From Mytilus trossulus (taxonomy: Eukaryota; Mollusca; Bivalvia; Mytilida; Mytilidae): a DNA stretch of 64,000 nucleotides. Under the pieces are notes generated by a model. It worked only from the letters and a program-made list of their open reading frames with translations, searched no databases and was not told the DNA's origin. The translations under genes were made by a program, and so were the position numbers. Location: the NCBI RefSeq assembly GCF_036588685.1, contig NC_086380.1, positions 35,044,692 through 35,108,691 of the forward strand, written 5' to 3'. Below are positions 45,217 through 57,949 of this stretch, piece by piece; the first letter of the stretch is position 1; each line of letters opens with the position of its first letter.

Positions 45217-46589
45217 GTAACATATAAATTATAATCAATTATGATGTATTTTATGTAAATGAACAAGTAGCCCATGGTTTTTAATTCAGAGATGTATTTC
45301 AAAAAAACAAAACTTACACTGGTAATGACCACTTCAGAAATATTTGATAATATATAAATGGTTGTGAAGCATTGGTACAATAAAACATTGCCCAAAATAC
45401 TTGTAATTGCTAACTTTGGTGGTATTAGTCTCACATGATAGAAAATTTGTCTTATTTTCAAATATCTGTACATGACTCGTTCGTCCACATACATCAATTT
45501 TTTAGATTAATAAAATAATGCCTAACATGTTTAATGAGAAAATGTACACCTAACCAGAAGATCGAACCCTCCGATGGTAATACATGCATATGTTACTTTT
45601 ATTAGGTAAAAACCAATCAAAAACAGACATTGAATTCTAACGGATTGACAAATCCATGTGGTTTTGTTGGGTTTGTGTCTATGAATCTTATATGTTCTAC
45701 ACTGTGTTTAATTAAGTTGATAAATCATGTGTTTCGAAAAAACTGTAAGGAACTTCTTCATAATTATAAATCTCGATCTTCCACTACAATTTGTTCTATA
45801 AAAACTCTAATTTTTTTCAACCTTGTAAACCACCATGTGAAATTAAAACTCGTCTAAAAAAAATCAAAATAAACACGGTAGTTATTTGGGATACCCTATG
45901 GCTTATTTTGTTAATAGTGAACAAAAAATTTAAAAAATGCTAAAAAATAGAACAAGTTATCAGTATGCACGAGTTTCTTATTGAAAACATAATTAGTTTT
46001 ACCTAGAGGTAGACTTTTTTCAACACATTGTCGGCATTCCTATGGAAATGAACTGTGAAACTCTCCTTGCCTACCTCGTCTTATTTTTATAAAAATCGGA
46101 GATCCTTAAGACACTTGTCAAAACTAAAAACAAGATGATTAAATTTCACATTCAGGATTTTTTTATGGCGTTCTTTCCATTAACTATCCATACTTTTCTT
46201 ATTGAGTGTCATTTATATTTCCTCAATGATCTAAAAATTCAAAATTGAAATTTAGGAAACAACAAACATAGCTTCGTTTGTGTTTGGCTTACTTTTAATT
46301 TTTATCTTGAATTTGTCGCAAGCGGTCATCTCAGTATTAGAATCCATGACAAACGAGACGATTTAAATTTTGAAATTATCAAATTTTCTCTTTGTACAAA
46401 ATGTAGCAAATTACCAACTACACCTGCATATAGAATATACATTTCCCCTCTCATTGGGTACTCAAGAGCTTGTAACAACTACTCAGACTTACGTCACTAG
46501 GGTCTGAGCGGAAAGTTGATGAACCAGGATTATGTCAAGGAAGGTCTCGTACTCTTTCTAAAAGGTTCACCGTATTTAAGATACATTTT
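45217..46589. other. Intergenic region without recognised content
   Basis: The open frames at 45207-45497 (-) and 45630-45857 (+) show no signal peptide, domain or splice support and are AT-rich. I see nothing else. Confidence 0.4.
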
Positions 46590-47190
46590 GTGTATTAAGA
46601 CCTTGTTGGTGACTATTACGTATTAACTTCGCAAATAATACACGATGGTGTTGAAGTATAAGTTCTAGGTACTGACATTGTTTCTCATCTCGATAACACA
46701 ATATAGTGTTATCGTATTTGTCTTTGTAAATCAGTTCATTTACTGTTTAGTTTGTTTTGGGGATATTTGTTTGACGTGGCTCGGTACTTTCTGTCAAGAT
46801 GTTGTGTTTAATGGAAAAACAAATATTCTTGTTTTTCATTTTTTCTTATGTGCTTTCTCTCTATGCTTCTTTGTGTTTCTTCGTTGACGATTTTGTTTGT
46901 TACTTTAACACAATGCTGACTAAGGTAGATTTATGTTGATAACTTTATGTGTTATGGTGTTTGGTTTGTTCACTCATCGTTGTCAATATAATTGCATTTG
47001 ACTGTCATAAAAGTGAGAGGTTCAGCTTCAGTAGCTACAAAACCTGGTTCAATCTACCATTTTCCAAGTACATAAATGTAATAAAATACTTGTAGCACGG
47101 CAATAACGTGACAGTGGTTATCCATTCCTTTGATGTGTTTGAGCTTTTGAATTTACATTTTGATTAGCTAGGGGCTGACATTGGTAACTA
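46590..47190 (+). repeat. Dispersed mussel repeat, about 0.6 kb
   Basis: It runs from ATTAAGACCTTGTTGGTGAC through GTTTGACGTGGCTCGGTACT and AAAAGTGAGAGGTTCAGCTT to GATGTGTTTGAGCTTTTGAA. Shorter 3' parts of the same family occur at 37.53, 60.86, 61.69, 62.56 (reverse), 63.17 (reverse) and 63.77 kb. The frame 46678-46887 lies inside it. Confidence 0.65.
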
Positions 47191-47694
47191 GTGCTGATAA
47201 AGCATTCGATACAGCCTTTGCCATATAGTATTTTACATGTATTCATTACACTACAAAAACATATGCATTAACACTCAGAAAGAAAGATCACACCAAACGT
47301 GTATATGCAAGCTGTATTGAAATATATTTGAATGAAGAGTTGTCTCATTTGCACTAATACAACATTTCTATCTTTATTTATTCGAAACATCTATGCCTTA
47401 ACACACAATTTGTGAAAGCAACATTTTCATGCGCAAATTTGATACAGGCAATAGAATATTATGATAGCCTTTACTTTCAACAAGTTTTAGTGTTACATAT
47501 CTAGGAGACTATCTTTTTTCAATCCTTGTTACAACTAGAAATCTTCTAAAACACAAATTTTCTATCATCATAAAGAGGGGTTAATCCCTTGATTTCTAAA
47601 CTTAATTGTATGTCTGTAGAAATAATAAGATTTTATACGACAATTGAAACAATCAATTATGTTTAGACTTATAATACAAATAAATACGTTTGAA

Positions 47695-47965
47695 ATGATA
47701 AAAAAGGGACAATGTAAAATTGAGAATGGAAATGGGGAATGTGTCAAAGAGACAACAACCCGACCAAATAAAAAAACAACAGCAGAAGGTCACCAAAAGG
47801 TCTTCAATGTAGCGAGAAATTCCCGCACCCGGAGGCGTCCTTCAGCTGGCCCCGAAACAAATATATACTAGTTCAGTGATAATGAACGCCATACTAATTT
47901 TCAAATTGTACACAAGAAAATAAAACAAAAATAATACAAGACTAACAAAGGCCAGAGGCTGTAAT
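47695..47965 (-). repeat. Dispersed repeat, GGGGCCAGCTGAAGG family, reverse copy
   Basis: ATTGAGAATGGAAATGGGGA, TCAAAGAGACAACAACCCGA and CCGGAGGCGTCCTTCAGCTG mark it. It lies just beyond the 3' end of the first C1q gene. The frame 47644-47871 is a translation of this repeat. Confidence 0.75.
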
Positions 47966-48119
47966 TTTATAAGCAGCAATTTTGCAAATTTGACGAAGTA
48001 CTCCTTTCACTACGAGACATTCCAAGAGAGTTTTTACAAGAATTGTTTTTAAAAGACAAATAACTACACTTTTGAAAATTTAATTGATAAGTTTTTCCTT
48101 GATATATCAAATGCTGCGT

Positions 48120-51100
48120 CTAATCACCAGTCGAAGTACTGTCGTCTGTCTGGTACACTAAGAATCCAGAAAACGATGTGTAGTCTTCACCGTGTAAAGT
48201 TCCTTTACCTTGCGCTCCAGTTCGAATCCAAACATGTTGACCTTTGTCAACCTATAAAAAGTGAAGATAATATTTACAAAACTATATTCTCTTTCTGTCA
48301 AAATATACATAGAATCTCTACAACAAAGAACATTTATTTACTAAATCGTTAGTTACATTATTATACCGTACGATGACCTAAAGATGTTAACATCTTCGTC
48401 ATTTGGTTTCTATTTTTTTACTTGTGCCATCGGCAATCATACCACATGTTCTTCTCATGTATTTTATGACGGTGTGGTACTGGGCCCCTGACGGGAGGGA
48501 TTGTGCCTGATGTTCATATGATGAAGACATAATCTTTCAGTCAGTTTGGTTGAGGTCTGGTGCTGGCGTGTCAGTTGACTGCTAGTGGTCTGTTGTTGTT
48601 TATGTATTGTTGTCATTTTGTTTGTTTTCTTTTGTTGCATCTTTTGACATCGGACTCGGACTTCTCTTGAACTGAGTTTTAGTGTGCGTATTGTTATTAT
48701 TTTGCTTTTCTACATTGGCTAGAGGTGTGGGGGGAGGGTTGGGGTCTCATAAACATGTTTGACCCCGCCGCAGTTTTGCGTCTGTCCCGAGTCGGGAGCC
48801 TCTGGCCTTTGTTGGTCTTGTATGGTTTTAAATTTTAGTTTCTTGTGTATAGTTCGGAGTTTAGTATGGCGTCCATTGTCACTGTACTATTATGCATATG
48901 AGGGACACCTACGGGTGCGGGAATTCTCGCTACATGGGGGAACAATTGGTTGCCTTCGGCTGTTGTCTGCTCTATGGTCGGGTGGTTGTCGCTTTGACAT
49001 ATTCACCATTTCCTTTCTCAATTTCACATCTTATATGATTCGAGCTTAAGGTAAATAAATATTTGGTGTTAATCCTAAATCAACCAACTAATCAACAATA
49101 CAAATAATATGAATCCATAGAAAATGCAATTATACATCAGCTTTTGTTTGAACAGTAATTTTGGTCCTTTTATGTTTGCCTTAAGCATCACTGAGGAGAC
49201 ATTAAAAGAGCGACGAAAGATACCAGAGTGAACGTCAAACTCATCAACCGAAAATAAACTGACAACGCCTGGCTAAAAATGAAAGAAGACAAACATACAA
49301 ACAATAGAACACATGACACAACATAGAACACAGAAGAATAAGCAACATGAACCCCACCAACAACTAGGGGTGATCTCTGGTGCTCCGGAAGGTTAAGCAG
49401 ATTCTGCTCCACATGTGGCACATGTCGTGTTGCTTATGTTGTAACAAATCCGGTAAATAGTATAATTCGGTAGGTCACATTCATGAAAGGGACGAGGATT
49501 GTAGTGACGATGTACGGAACATATCCGATATCAGTTGTGAAAGTAACGGTTATTCCATAACGGTCAACAAACTCGTGATGGCGTTCGTAAAATTTACGAA
49601 GGGATGATATCAACTTCACCATTTGGAACTCTTGGTTAAATAGTTTACTTGTGAGCAGCAACCCTCTATCAAGAAAATCATGATAGGAAATGCAAGTACG
49701 GGAATATCGTATCAATTCAGAGATATATACCCCGTAATTTTCGAAATGCGCATCATTTTTATTAAATAAATTATGTATAAAACAAATCTTCCTTTAATTT
49801 ATAAAATACAATGAAAATTTAATATTTTCTAGCTTATCCTCCAATTAAGCACATACCTTCAAAAGAATTGTTTGGGAGGAGCTACCATAATCGTCTTCAT
49901 TCTGATCACCTTTGGTGTCTGCATACGCCCACGCCATCGGTTTACCTTCCAGTACCAGTTCTGTAGACTGGTAGTCAGTAGCATCAACATTGTTGGTCCA
50001 AGAAAAACAATATAGTCCGAAAACTGGAGCAGTAAACATGCCATTTACATCGTTGTAGACATCAGGGCTGGTTGAAGTGAAGACCTACAATTCGTAAAAT
50101 ATCTTATTTCACACTATACATTTTTTTTTAAATATAATGAGTCGGATTAATAAGAGCTAGTTCACAAGGGTACAACAGATATCAGCTATCAAGTTTAAAG
50201 TGTTTGTTTTTCATCAAGCCGGATCTGTAATATCGAAATTATTATATAAATTCCCCAAAATATATTTCATTAAAACCATAAAGTCAGCCTTTTTTTATTA
50301 CTTTTAGTCGATTTTTACCTTTTTTTTTGTTAATTTGTTAATAAGCAGATCTTTGGAAATCGGTAACACATGGCCAACAACCAAGACTTGAAAATATGGT
50401 AAATCCATGGTTGAAGATTTAGAGGCGGTGTGAGTAAGACATATAATCAATAAATAGAGGATTCGTTAGACAAATGTTGTTTGTAAAAGTTTTTTCATTG
50501 CTGATAACAAATACTCTAACATGTCTAAGTACGTATACTGTCCACATCATTAATGAAGTAATGTCCACCCCTGCATTATTTCGTCTTTCTATATACGATA
50601 AGACTTATGAATACGTGGCATTTATTTTCTGTCTCACTTGTGGTAGTTGGGAGGCCATTATTGTTTCTGACGTGATGTCCGTCCAATATCAGGGTTTTTT
50701 TCAAGAATGTTTACACCAGTAATTGTCGAATCAAAATTAGATTAATAACGCGTTCCTAATGGTGTAACCTTTTCTATTATATATCAAACTAGGGATTTCA
50801 ACCCAATTTTAAGGATCAATATTATCAGAATCATTGTGGAAGCGACCTTGGTCATGTCATGGTGTCCTATAGACACACTCCGATTCTTGCTTTCACCTCG
50901 GAAAATAGGTGTACTTACGTCATCGAAGACAACTGCATGATGAGGATCCATTGCGTGTACACTGTGCCTCAACGCAGCATAAAACGCCACCTGGGAGGCA
51001 GTGAATGCTCGTTTCTTCACTGAAAAAATGGTCACATTGTAAATATTCATTATATATACATGTATATTCAAATGCACGTGTCTTTACTAAATATAGATAT

Positions 51101-51679
51101 GACATGTAAATAAGCTACGATTTTGAAACAAATGTATGTTATGATGTGTTGGTTAAAACAAATGATCAAGATGAAATATGAATGTGCAGGTGATCCAGAA
51201 CTTTTAATAAGGGGCATTGACTGCAATATGAGGGGGACCGCGACATAAATGCTTTAATGAATCCTTTTATAATCAACCAACCTTTATCCACGAAAGAGAG
51301 GAACGGCCTGTGAACTGTACTAGACGTTAAACAACCGGCAATACGTCACTTAAAAAGCGGTACTAATAAAGGTAGGTGTTAAAATAAATATTGAAGCACT
51401 GAGTGAGTGACAACATTTGTACAACAATGTGAGTACGTACTCACCCGTACGCTCGGATTTTAAATTTTCGATTGTTTTCATTGCCTTGGACAATCTTTCT
51501 GCAAGATCGAGTTTTGTAGCTTCGGCGTTTTTCAATCTTGATGCAAGATCTATCACACGGTCTCTGAGTTTCTGCACATCCTGTTTCAATGTTACAAGGG
51601 ACTTCTTCAACTCTCCTCTAACTGGTGTAAGAAATCCAGCCAAAGAGAATATAACTGTTAAATACAAACAAGTCTTCAT
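48120..51679 (-). CDS. Secreted C1q-domain protein, paralogue A
   Basis: Four exons are read on the minus strand: 51679-51445, 51019-50919, 50084-49857 and 48251-48120. Donors are GTGAGT, GTAAGT and GTATGT, and all acceptors end in AG after pyrimidine-rich or AT-rich tracts. Phases join exactly (235, 101, 228 and 132 bases) into 231 residues. Residues 1-22 are a signal peptide (MKTCLYLTVIFSLAG...). Residues 23-78 form a heptad-rich coiled coil. From about residue 80 the C1q domain follows, with FTASQVAFYAAL, VNGMFTAPVFGLYCFSW, the DDYGSSSQTILLK strand and the closing FSGFLVYQ. There is no collagen region, the usual mussel C1qDC form. Such proteins are secreted, trimerise and serve as lectin-like recognition molecules in bivalve immunity (family knowledge). 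Intron 3 holds two dispersed repeats. Confidence 0.93.
48420..49035 (+). repeat. Longest copy of the GGGGCCAGCTGAAGG-family repeat
   Basis: It runs from CTGGGCCCCTGACGGGAGGG through GGAGCCTCTGGCCTTTGTTG to GCTTTGACATATTCACCATT, about 0.6 kb. It lies in intron 3 of C1q paralogue A, opposite in direction to the gene. Its open frame (48759-49049) is not a gene. Confidence 0.7.
49205..49470 (+). repeat. Dispersed repeat in intron 3 of C1q paralogue A
   Basis: AGAGCGACGAAAGATACCAG, AACTGACAACGCCTGGCTAA and GGGGTGATCTCTGGTGCTCC followed by CAAATCCGGTAAATAGT define it. The same family, in the same orientation, is in intron 2 of C1q paralogue B (60420-60679) and in part at 6689-6842. Confidence 0.75.
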
Positions 51680-51759
51680 TGAGATTTGGTAAGTGCACAG
51701 CCTGGTTTGAAGATTTGGTTATAATTCAATGGATCTTATCATTAAACTGTAGTACTTTA

Positions 51760-51771
51760 AAGATAAGAAGA
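51760..51771. promoter_or_regulatory. GATA-type motif shared upstream of both C1q genes (copy A)
   Basis: AAGATAAGAAGA lies 81-92 bases upstream of the ATG of paralogue A (51679). The identical 12 bases lie at 62083-62094, 50-61 bases upstream of the ATG of paralogue B. AGATAAG is a textbook GATA site. Conservation amid diverged flanks hints at function, but it could also be residual paralogy. Confidence 0.4.
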
Positions 51772-51839
51772 TAATCAGGGATATGTGTGTCAAGAAGTAA
51801 AATCACAATTTGAACATTATCAATCTTGTACATAAATCA

Positions 51840-51905
51840 TGCCATTAGTTTTCAAGTTTGATTTGTTATTTGTCATTACAGGACCTTTTATAGCTAACTA
51901 TGCGA
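51840..51905 (-). repeat. SINE-like fragment joined to the truncated LINE
   Basis: ATTAGTTTTCAAGTTTGATT and GACCTTTTATAGCTAACTAT followed by GCGATATGG match the reverse of the 34.26-34.55-kb SINE-like family. It abuts the LINE remnant, whose last open residues come from this fragment. Confidence 0.6.
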
Positions 51906-53775
51906 TATGGATTTGGTCATTATTGAATTAAATAAATTAGAGCCATAGTGTTTATAAAGTCTTCTGCTTTTTCTAAATTCTTGTCTAACATTTTTACAGT
52001 CTTTATTAAACCAAATTGAATCTTTGTTTGAAAAATTCCCTTCCCCGCCAATGTTTTTTGATTTTTTAGTAAATACCCCAAAAGTATCTTTTGCAGCACT
52101 CAATAATACAGTCGTAATATCACTTACAATACTATCTACAGTACCTTGATCAACTGAACTTATATCATCATATTTAGACATTACATTTAACAATATTTCG
52201 TTAACTTTATCAACAGCAATGTTGTTTTTGTAGTCATTTGTCTTTTCGTGTTTCCATTTCCCAATGTGTACATTTTTGTCATTAATTACTTTGCTTTCAC
52301 CTTGTGTAGCATTACAACCATTTACAGTTAAAGACAAGCACAAAGGAGCATGTATATCTGAGAATAAATTACAAAAATCAGAAACTTTAAAATCATCTAC
52401 TTTACATAAAATATTAGCAGTACATAAAATGTAATCTACTACACTAATACTTCGACTTGCTGGTTTACCAAGTACTCGGTCTTTACCGACTCTTCCGTTA
52501 AAAATATACATGTTATTATTTTTACAAAATTGAATTAATTTTCTTCCATATGAATTGACAACAGTATCAGAACTATTACGTATTCTTGGTATCTTAAGAT
52601 CGTCTAAGACATGAATGTCATTAAACTCATTTACATCAATAAAATCGGTTAAATGTCTTCGAAATCAGATATATGAAAAACATCTTGTTCATTTGCAGTG
52701 CGACTATTGAAATCACCAAGAAGAAAAATACAGTTACTATTCTTTTGTAATTCAAGAAATTCTATTTCAATTTCTGACATTGCATTTTCAGACGTATAAC
52801 GAGTATTTTCAGGCGGGATATACACTATACCCATTATTATATCATCTTCAGTTCTAAATAATATTTTATCTACTCTAAACCATAAAACAAAAGGACATTC
52901 GGTTTCTATACAATGAATAAATTTTGCATACTGTGATCTATAGCCTAAAGCTATCCCACCTGATCTAAAGCTAGTAAATTTTTTCCTGTTTTTATAATGA
53001 AATGTAAAATCTTCAAAACTAATTTCATCTAAATCGTCCAATTTTGTTTCAGTAAGACATAAAAAATCATTACATTTTAATAAATCTCTAAATTCTTGAT
53101 ACAGTAGTTTACGTTTTAATCCACAAACATTTAATGACAATAGATGAACAATATCTTTATTTACGTGATTATAATTACTACCAGTGTGAGAGTTAGTTCC
53201 ATCTGAATGATTAAAACTGTCTTTTAAAGTGTCCGTTAAACCTCCACGGTTTACCTAGCTATATTTTCCACGTCTACGAGGGGCTCCACGGGGATGGTCG
53301 TTGTTCTGTTGAGGACCTCTGCGGGATGGTTCTTTTTGTCGTGCGCCTTTCTTTTCTTGTTGTTGCCTTTTGTCCGTGTCCATGTGACGATCGGTAGGTG
53401 GTCCAATTTCTTTGCCGTCAATAAACAGCTTGTCTCGTTTGAAGTGCGTCTTCTGCCCTTGTTTTTTTGCCTCTTTATAATATGGCCAGAGAAGTTTGCG
53501 GCGGTCATTAACCTCTTTCGGGAACTGTTCATTCACCCCAAATTTGGTATCTTTGAGGTTTCGCGCAAAAGATCTGACCAATTCGCGATCTTTGAAGTTT
53601 TTAAATCTGCACACTATTGGTCTGGTCATATAAGTGTCTCTGTCTTCGATTTTAATTTGTTTTTTTCCCAAATCTATGTGCGCGCTGAAAGTCCATTACA
53701 ATATCCATTTTCATATTTATTTTCATAAAGTCCTTTATAACGTCTTCATCTCTGATTATCAAAAAATCTCAGACC
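51906..53775 (-). mobile_element. 5' half of an APE-type non-LTR retrotransposon (LINE) without RT
   Basis: On the minus strand, ORF1 (about 53775-53255) encodes the C-terminal part of an L1-type ORF1 protein (FQRAHRFGKK, RPIVCRFKNFKDRE, KHFKRDKLFIDG-like) with a basic tail. After a single TAG (53257-53255) the same frame continues into an APE endonuclease domain: LNVCGL, LTETKLDD, GGIALGYRS, GIVYIPPE and LLGDFNSRT. A frameshift near 52660 leads to a second frame with NSYGRKLIQFC, FNGRVGKD, DYIL and SDIHAPL, completing the endonuclease. A lysine-rich linker (WFNKDCKNVRQEFRK) follows. The reverse transcriptase that should come next is absent, and the sequence joins a SINE-like scrap at about 51905. 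The copy is dead. Confidence 0.85.
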
Positions 53776-56700
53776 AATCTAGATAAATGGTACGCGTAGT
53801 ATCACTGATTTATCTATAGAAACCATTGTATATATCGTTTAATCAAGTTCAAGTTATAAACAAATGTAGCGTTTGCACTAACAAACGACGAACGATAAAC
53901 TGTAGACGCATCTTTAGCGATTGCTATTTTATGTAAACTTTTCAAACGTATGTTAGAAAAAAATCATCAAAACATGTGCGCGCTTAGTTATTCTGTAGTT
54001 TGCATCGTTTGTGTTAGAAAGAAATGCACTATTAGATGTTTACTTCTATGTTAAATTGTCTCTTACGGAAAGAAGTCTATTTGGCAATCAAATTACAACT
54101 TCCTATTGTTATTTTCAATGTATATTAATGTGTGAAACGAGAACGGAAATAAATCCAAAAGCTATAAACTAAAAGAAAACGTATGAAACCGATGTGAATT
54201 ATCATTGTCCAGACGTTTTATGAAGATGAAGATATATAAGTACATGTACATTTAAAATAATTCTCAAACCAATCTAGGTAAACGATACGAGTAGGGTCAA
54301 TGATTTATCTATAAAAACCATTGTATATATCTTTTCTGGAATTTATCTAATAGTTCTTACTACGTGTGGTTGTTTAATCTCTACTGTCTTATATCGCAGA
54401 CATATAAGGACAGGAAAAGGTCAACATAAAGAAGGTCTTCATAATTGAAAAATAACTGGTTACAGATATCAAACTATTGTAGCTCTTTGAAAGATCAGGA
54501 AAACAATTAGTTTTTGCTCGAATGCTAAAACCGTTTTAAATTTAACTTTTTCTGCAAGTAAAACCCATTTAAAGAAAGAGCACCCAAGGATGTAAAAATA
54601 CACAAACACGTCCATATGAATGATATCTTTAAATTGAATGCTTATTATGATGCTCGCTGTACATTGTACGTAAACTCCGGTTGTTCTGTGGTGTCTCACC
54701 TCAAGTAAAATTTCCTCTCCCCCTCAAACTTACATTTTATGACTGAGATCCTTGTTTACCTATCATCCCTGCCGATCTGCTATGAAAAATTAACGTTCCG
54801 GTAGTTAATTAATGGATATTATGTTACGATTTATATATAAATGCTAAATGGTTGTTTGCTTTTATCCATTTCATTTGAACTTTGAGGGATAGTTGTCTCA
54901 TTGGCAATCATACCACTTCTCCTTAATTTTTTATTATGGTATTTGAGCATTGTATACGTACTTATTATAAAAAAATTGCTGCCTTTTTTGTTGTTGAAAA
55001 TTTCTCTCTTTTTATTCAACAATTAAAGGCTACGTCCCCCCCCCCTTTCCACAAAAAACAAAAACAAAGCAAACAGGAAAAATAACGTAGTTCTAAAGTT
55101 TTCAAAATCAATGTCGATAACAACTATTTTTTTTCTTCCTAAAAAAACTTTCACAAACATTTTGAGCAAAAAATTACCGATCATTCTTTAAAGATAAATT
55201 TATCATACCCTGTCATTTCTAATACAATAGACGTGTTAAATTTAATCTGCTATATTATCACAAAAAAAAAACCTTGAACAATAAAGATATATTACTCTTT
55301 TCCCCCTTCGCAATACAAATATTATCAAGTCATTGTGAATACCCTGTGTAATAAATATATTGTGTGTTCATGCTGATATAACCTTTATATGACAATATTA
55401 GTTCTTTTTATAAAATAATTATTTTGAATGCCCCGAGGAAGAATTTAAAATTGTCTATAAATGTTGTACGTATAAACAAACATCCGTTGTCGATGAGAAA
55501 AGTACGATGCTGTTATTTTTTTTTTCATTGCTTAAACATTTCAAATATAAAAAAAGGGCGATGACCTTTCTTCTTTTTAAAAATATCCAAAATGAATGAA
55601 AGTCCATGTACAATCACAAAAAGCGACACATAAGAGTTTTGACTAGCATTTGGATTTGTGTATCTGTCCAATAATAATTAATACTCTTCTGGCTCAGACT
55701 CTTCAATCAATTTGTATTTAGTGTAAAAACTGCCTTCACATCTCATTAAAATCGGAAAGCTAAATATATGCGGCACTTAATCAAAGAATATGTTCCAATT
55801 GTCTTAACCACAACCCCGTCCTCTTCTCCACAAGTGTGACTAGCCAATGCAAAGAATATTTGTCACCGAGTTTGTCCATGTATGAGCAATACGACGAGTA
55901 CCACATGTGGAACAGTATCTTAATAAGCGGATCTAGGGGGCTTCCCTCCCTTTTCGTGGGAAACAAATGGTTGATTATATAAGGAATAACTGAAGCATTA
56001 CTGGAGCGGACCCCCCTTTAGGTCAGTCAGCGCCCCCTCCTTACGAAACGTTGTGGATATCCACTGATCGCTTACACTTCTTGAGCACATGTGACCTCCC
56101 TTGGTTATGATAGGGTTCGTGTTGCTCAGTGTTTAGCTTTATTTATTATGTTTGTGTTTGTAAACTATATATTTTGTTGGGTTTCTTTTTGCCTTGGCGT
56201 TATCAGTGTATTTTTAGCCTTTTGATTTCGAATTGATCTTTGGTATCTTTTGCCTTTCTATGGAGACACTAGATATCAAATCATTTATTTTAGGAATTTT
56301 GTGGGTTAACTGTACAGTTGCAATTTTATTGTCATAACTCGTAAAACCGGTATTCTATTTCGTACGTTTCCAACAAAAAAAACCCACATACAAACATGTA
56401 TATTAAAGAGCAATCAAACCAACTATGATTGTCTTCATATCACTTGAGGAAAAAACAAACACAAGGTGGCATCTGTTGTATTAACAATGTTTTACCGATT
56501 GGAAACGGAAGTAACTTCGAATAAATTAAGAAATATATACCTTGATTATATTTAAGTATGATATTAATGTCTTTTCGTTTAAGCTGAAAATTATCATTGT
56601 CGGGAAATCTTGTCAGATATTGAAAGAACTGTTACAGTAATAGAATTTTTGTATTGATCTTTCAATTTATAAATTAAGATACATTATTATTTATCTATCA

Positions 56701-57280
56701 CACAGGCAAAGAACTTACTATCATCAAAGGTGGGAAATGGTATCTAATCACGCATTAAACATCATATAGTCAGGCCAGTCTGAGTGCACCCTTCTAATTA
56801 AACCAAATAGAAAATAATACAGTAACTTTATTCAAATACGAAAATTATAACATGAAGGTGAAGAAACCGTACAATCAAAATTGATTAATATTAGCTGTTA
56901 TGAAAGATGCATATAGAAAATAATGACAATGGTTTTCCTGAAACATCATTTATCTTCCTATCTTTGTTTTCCTCAATTTTATAATGAATAGTAACATGAT
57001 TAATCATCGTATTTCGTTTATCATGCGCGAAATGTATCAATATATGACAGAATGAATTTTATTTTAAAAACAGGTTTTGTGTTTTCATTAAGAGAGATGA
57101 CTGCTTTAGCATATTGCGTTTGATTTAAGAAAAAGAAAACAATTATAACACGGGTTTTTATCTGTAAGAAAGATTTTTCTTTAGGACAATGCTATCATAA
57201 AAGTTTGATTTAAGACAGGACGGATTTTATATTTAGAACACGTATTGTGTTCATCTTTACGCAAGATGTCTGTTTAGCAC
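53776..57280. other. Intergenic region between the C1q genes
   Basis: No supported gene. A SINE-like tail is at 54880-54935 (GATAGTTGTCTCATTGGCAA). A repeat at 55925-56060 has GCGGATCTAGGGGGCTTCCC and TGGAGCGGACCCCCCTTTAG. Near-identical phrases CAAACCAATCTAGGTAAACG and CAGACCAATCTAGATAAATG (about 54265 and 53770) suggest a further small duplication. The rest is AT-rich with poly-T and poly-C runs. Confidence 0.5.
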
Positions 57281-57895
57281 AATACAGCTTTATAAATTAA
57301 TTTCTAACAAAAGATTAAAATAATCTACAGAAAAAAAACCGTTAACTGGAAAATCAGAGACTTATAGAATCTATCACATTAAATTTTACAGTTATCCAAG
57401 ACAATGTTCGACATATGTGGTTACATGCGTAATTTTTTATGCTAATTCAATGTTGTTTAATCATACGAACCATATTTCGTCTGAATAATATACGTATCGA
57501 TATTCTATACCGTGTCTTTCTATATTGTAATGTTAAACTATTTTGTCAGGTATTGTAAGGGTGAAGGTTGGCACCTATTTAAATGTTTAAACCTCCAAAT
57601 AGGGCTGCTAAGCACAATACAGCGTTATGAATTAATTTCTAATAAAATGAGAAAAAAAATCTCTACAAATAAACCATTCACTGAGTCTAAATCAACCAAA
57701 TTTACATTTATCCAGGAAAACGTTCGACATTTGTGATAGCATGCATATGATAATTCAATGTTGTTTAATCATACGAACCATATTTCGTCTGATAATGTAC
57801 GTATTGATATTTTATAGCGTGTCTTTCTATATTGTAATGTTAAACTATTTTGTTAGGTAAGGGTGAAGGGTGGCACCTATTTAAACGTGTAAACC
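57281..57895. repeat. Direct tandem duplication, about 320-bp unit
   Basis: Unit 1 (57281-57600) and unit 2 (57612-57895) share TTAATTTCTAA(C/T)AAAA, TTTAATCATACGAACCATAT, TGTCTTTCTATATTGTAATG and GGCACCTATTTAAA. They differ by many substitutions and small gaps, so this copy is older than the duplications at 3.0 and 24.4 kb. Confidence 0.8.
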
Positions 57896-57949
57896 AGCTG
57901 TATTTCTTTGCACATATCATAAGGAAGGAATCTGATGGTCAGTGGTTGT

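Noticed and set aside
46678..46887. Hydrophobic 69-residue open frame resembling a membrane protein
   Set aside because: Lies wholly in a dispersed mussel repeat; Phe/Leu-rich because of T-rich DNA.
53294..53728. 144-residue plus-strand open frame
   Set aside because: Antisense shadow of the LINE ORF1 on the minus strand.
55781..55966. 61-residue minus-strand open frame
   Set aside because: Its start overlaps the repeat at 55925-56060, and no domain or splice support is visible.
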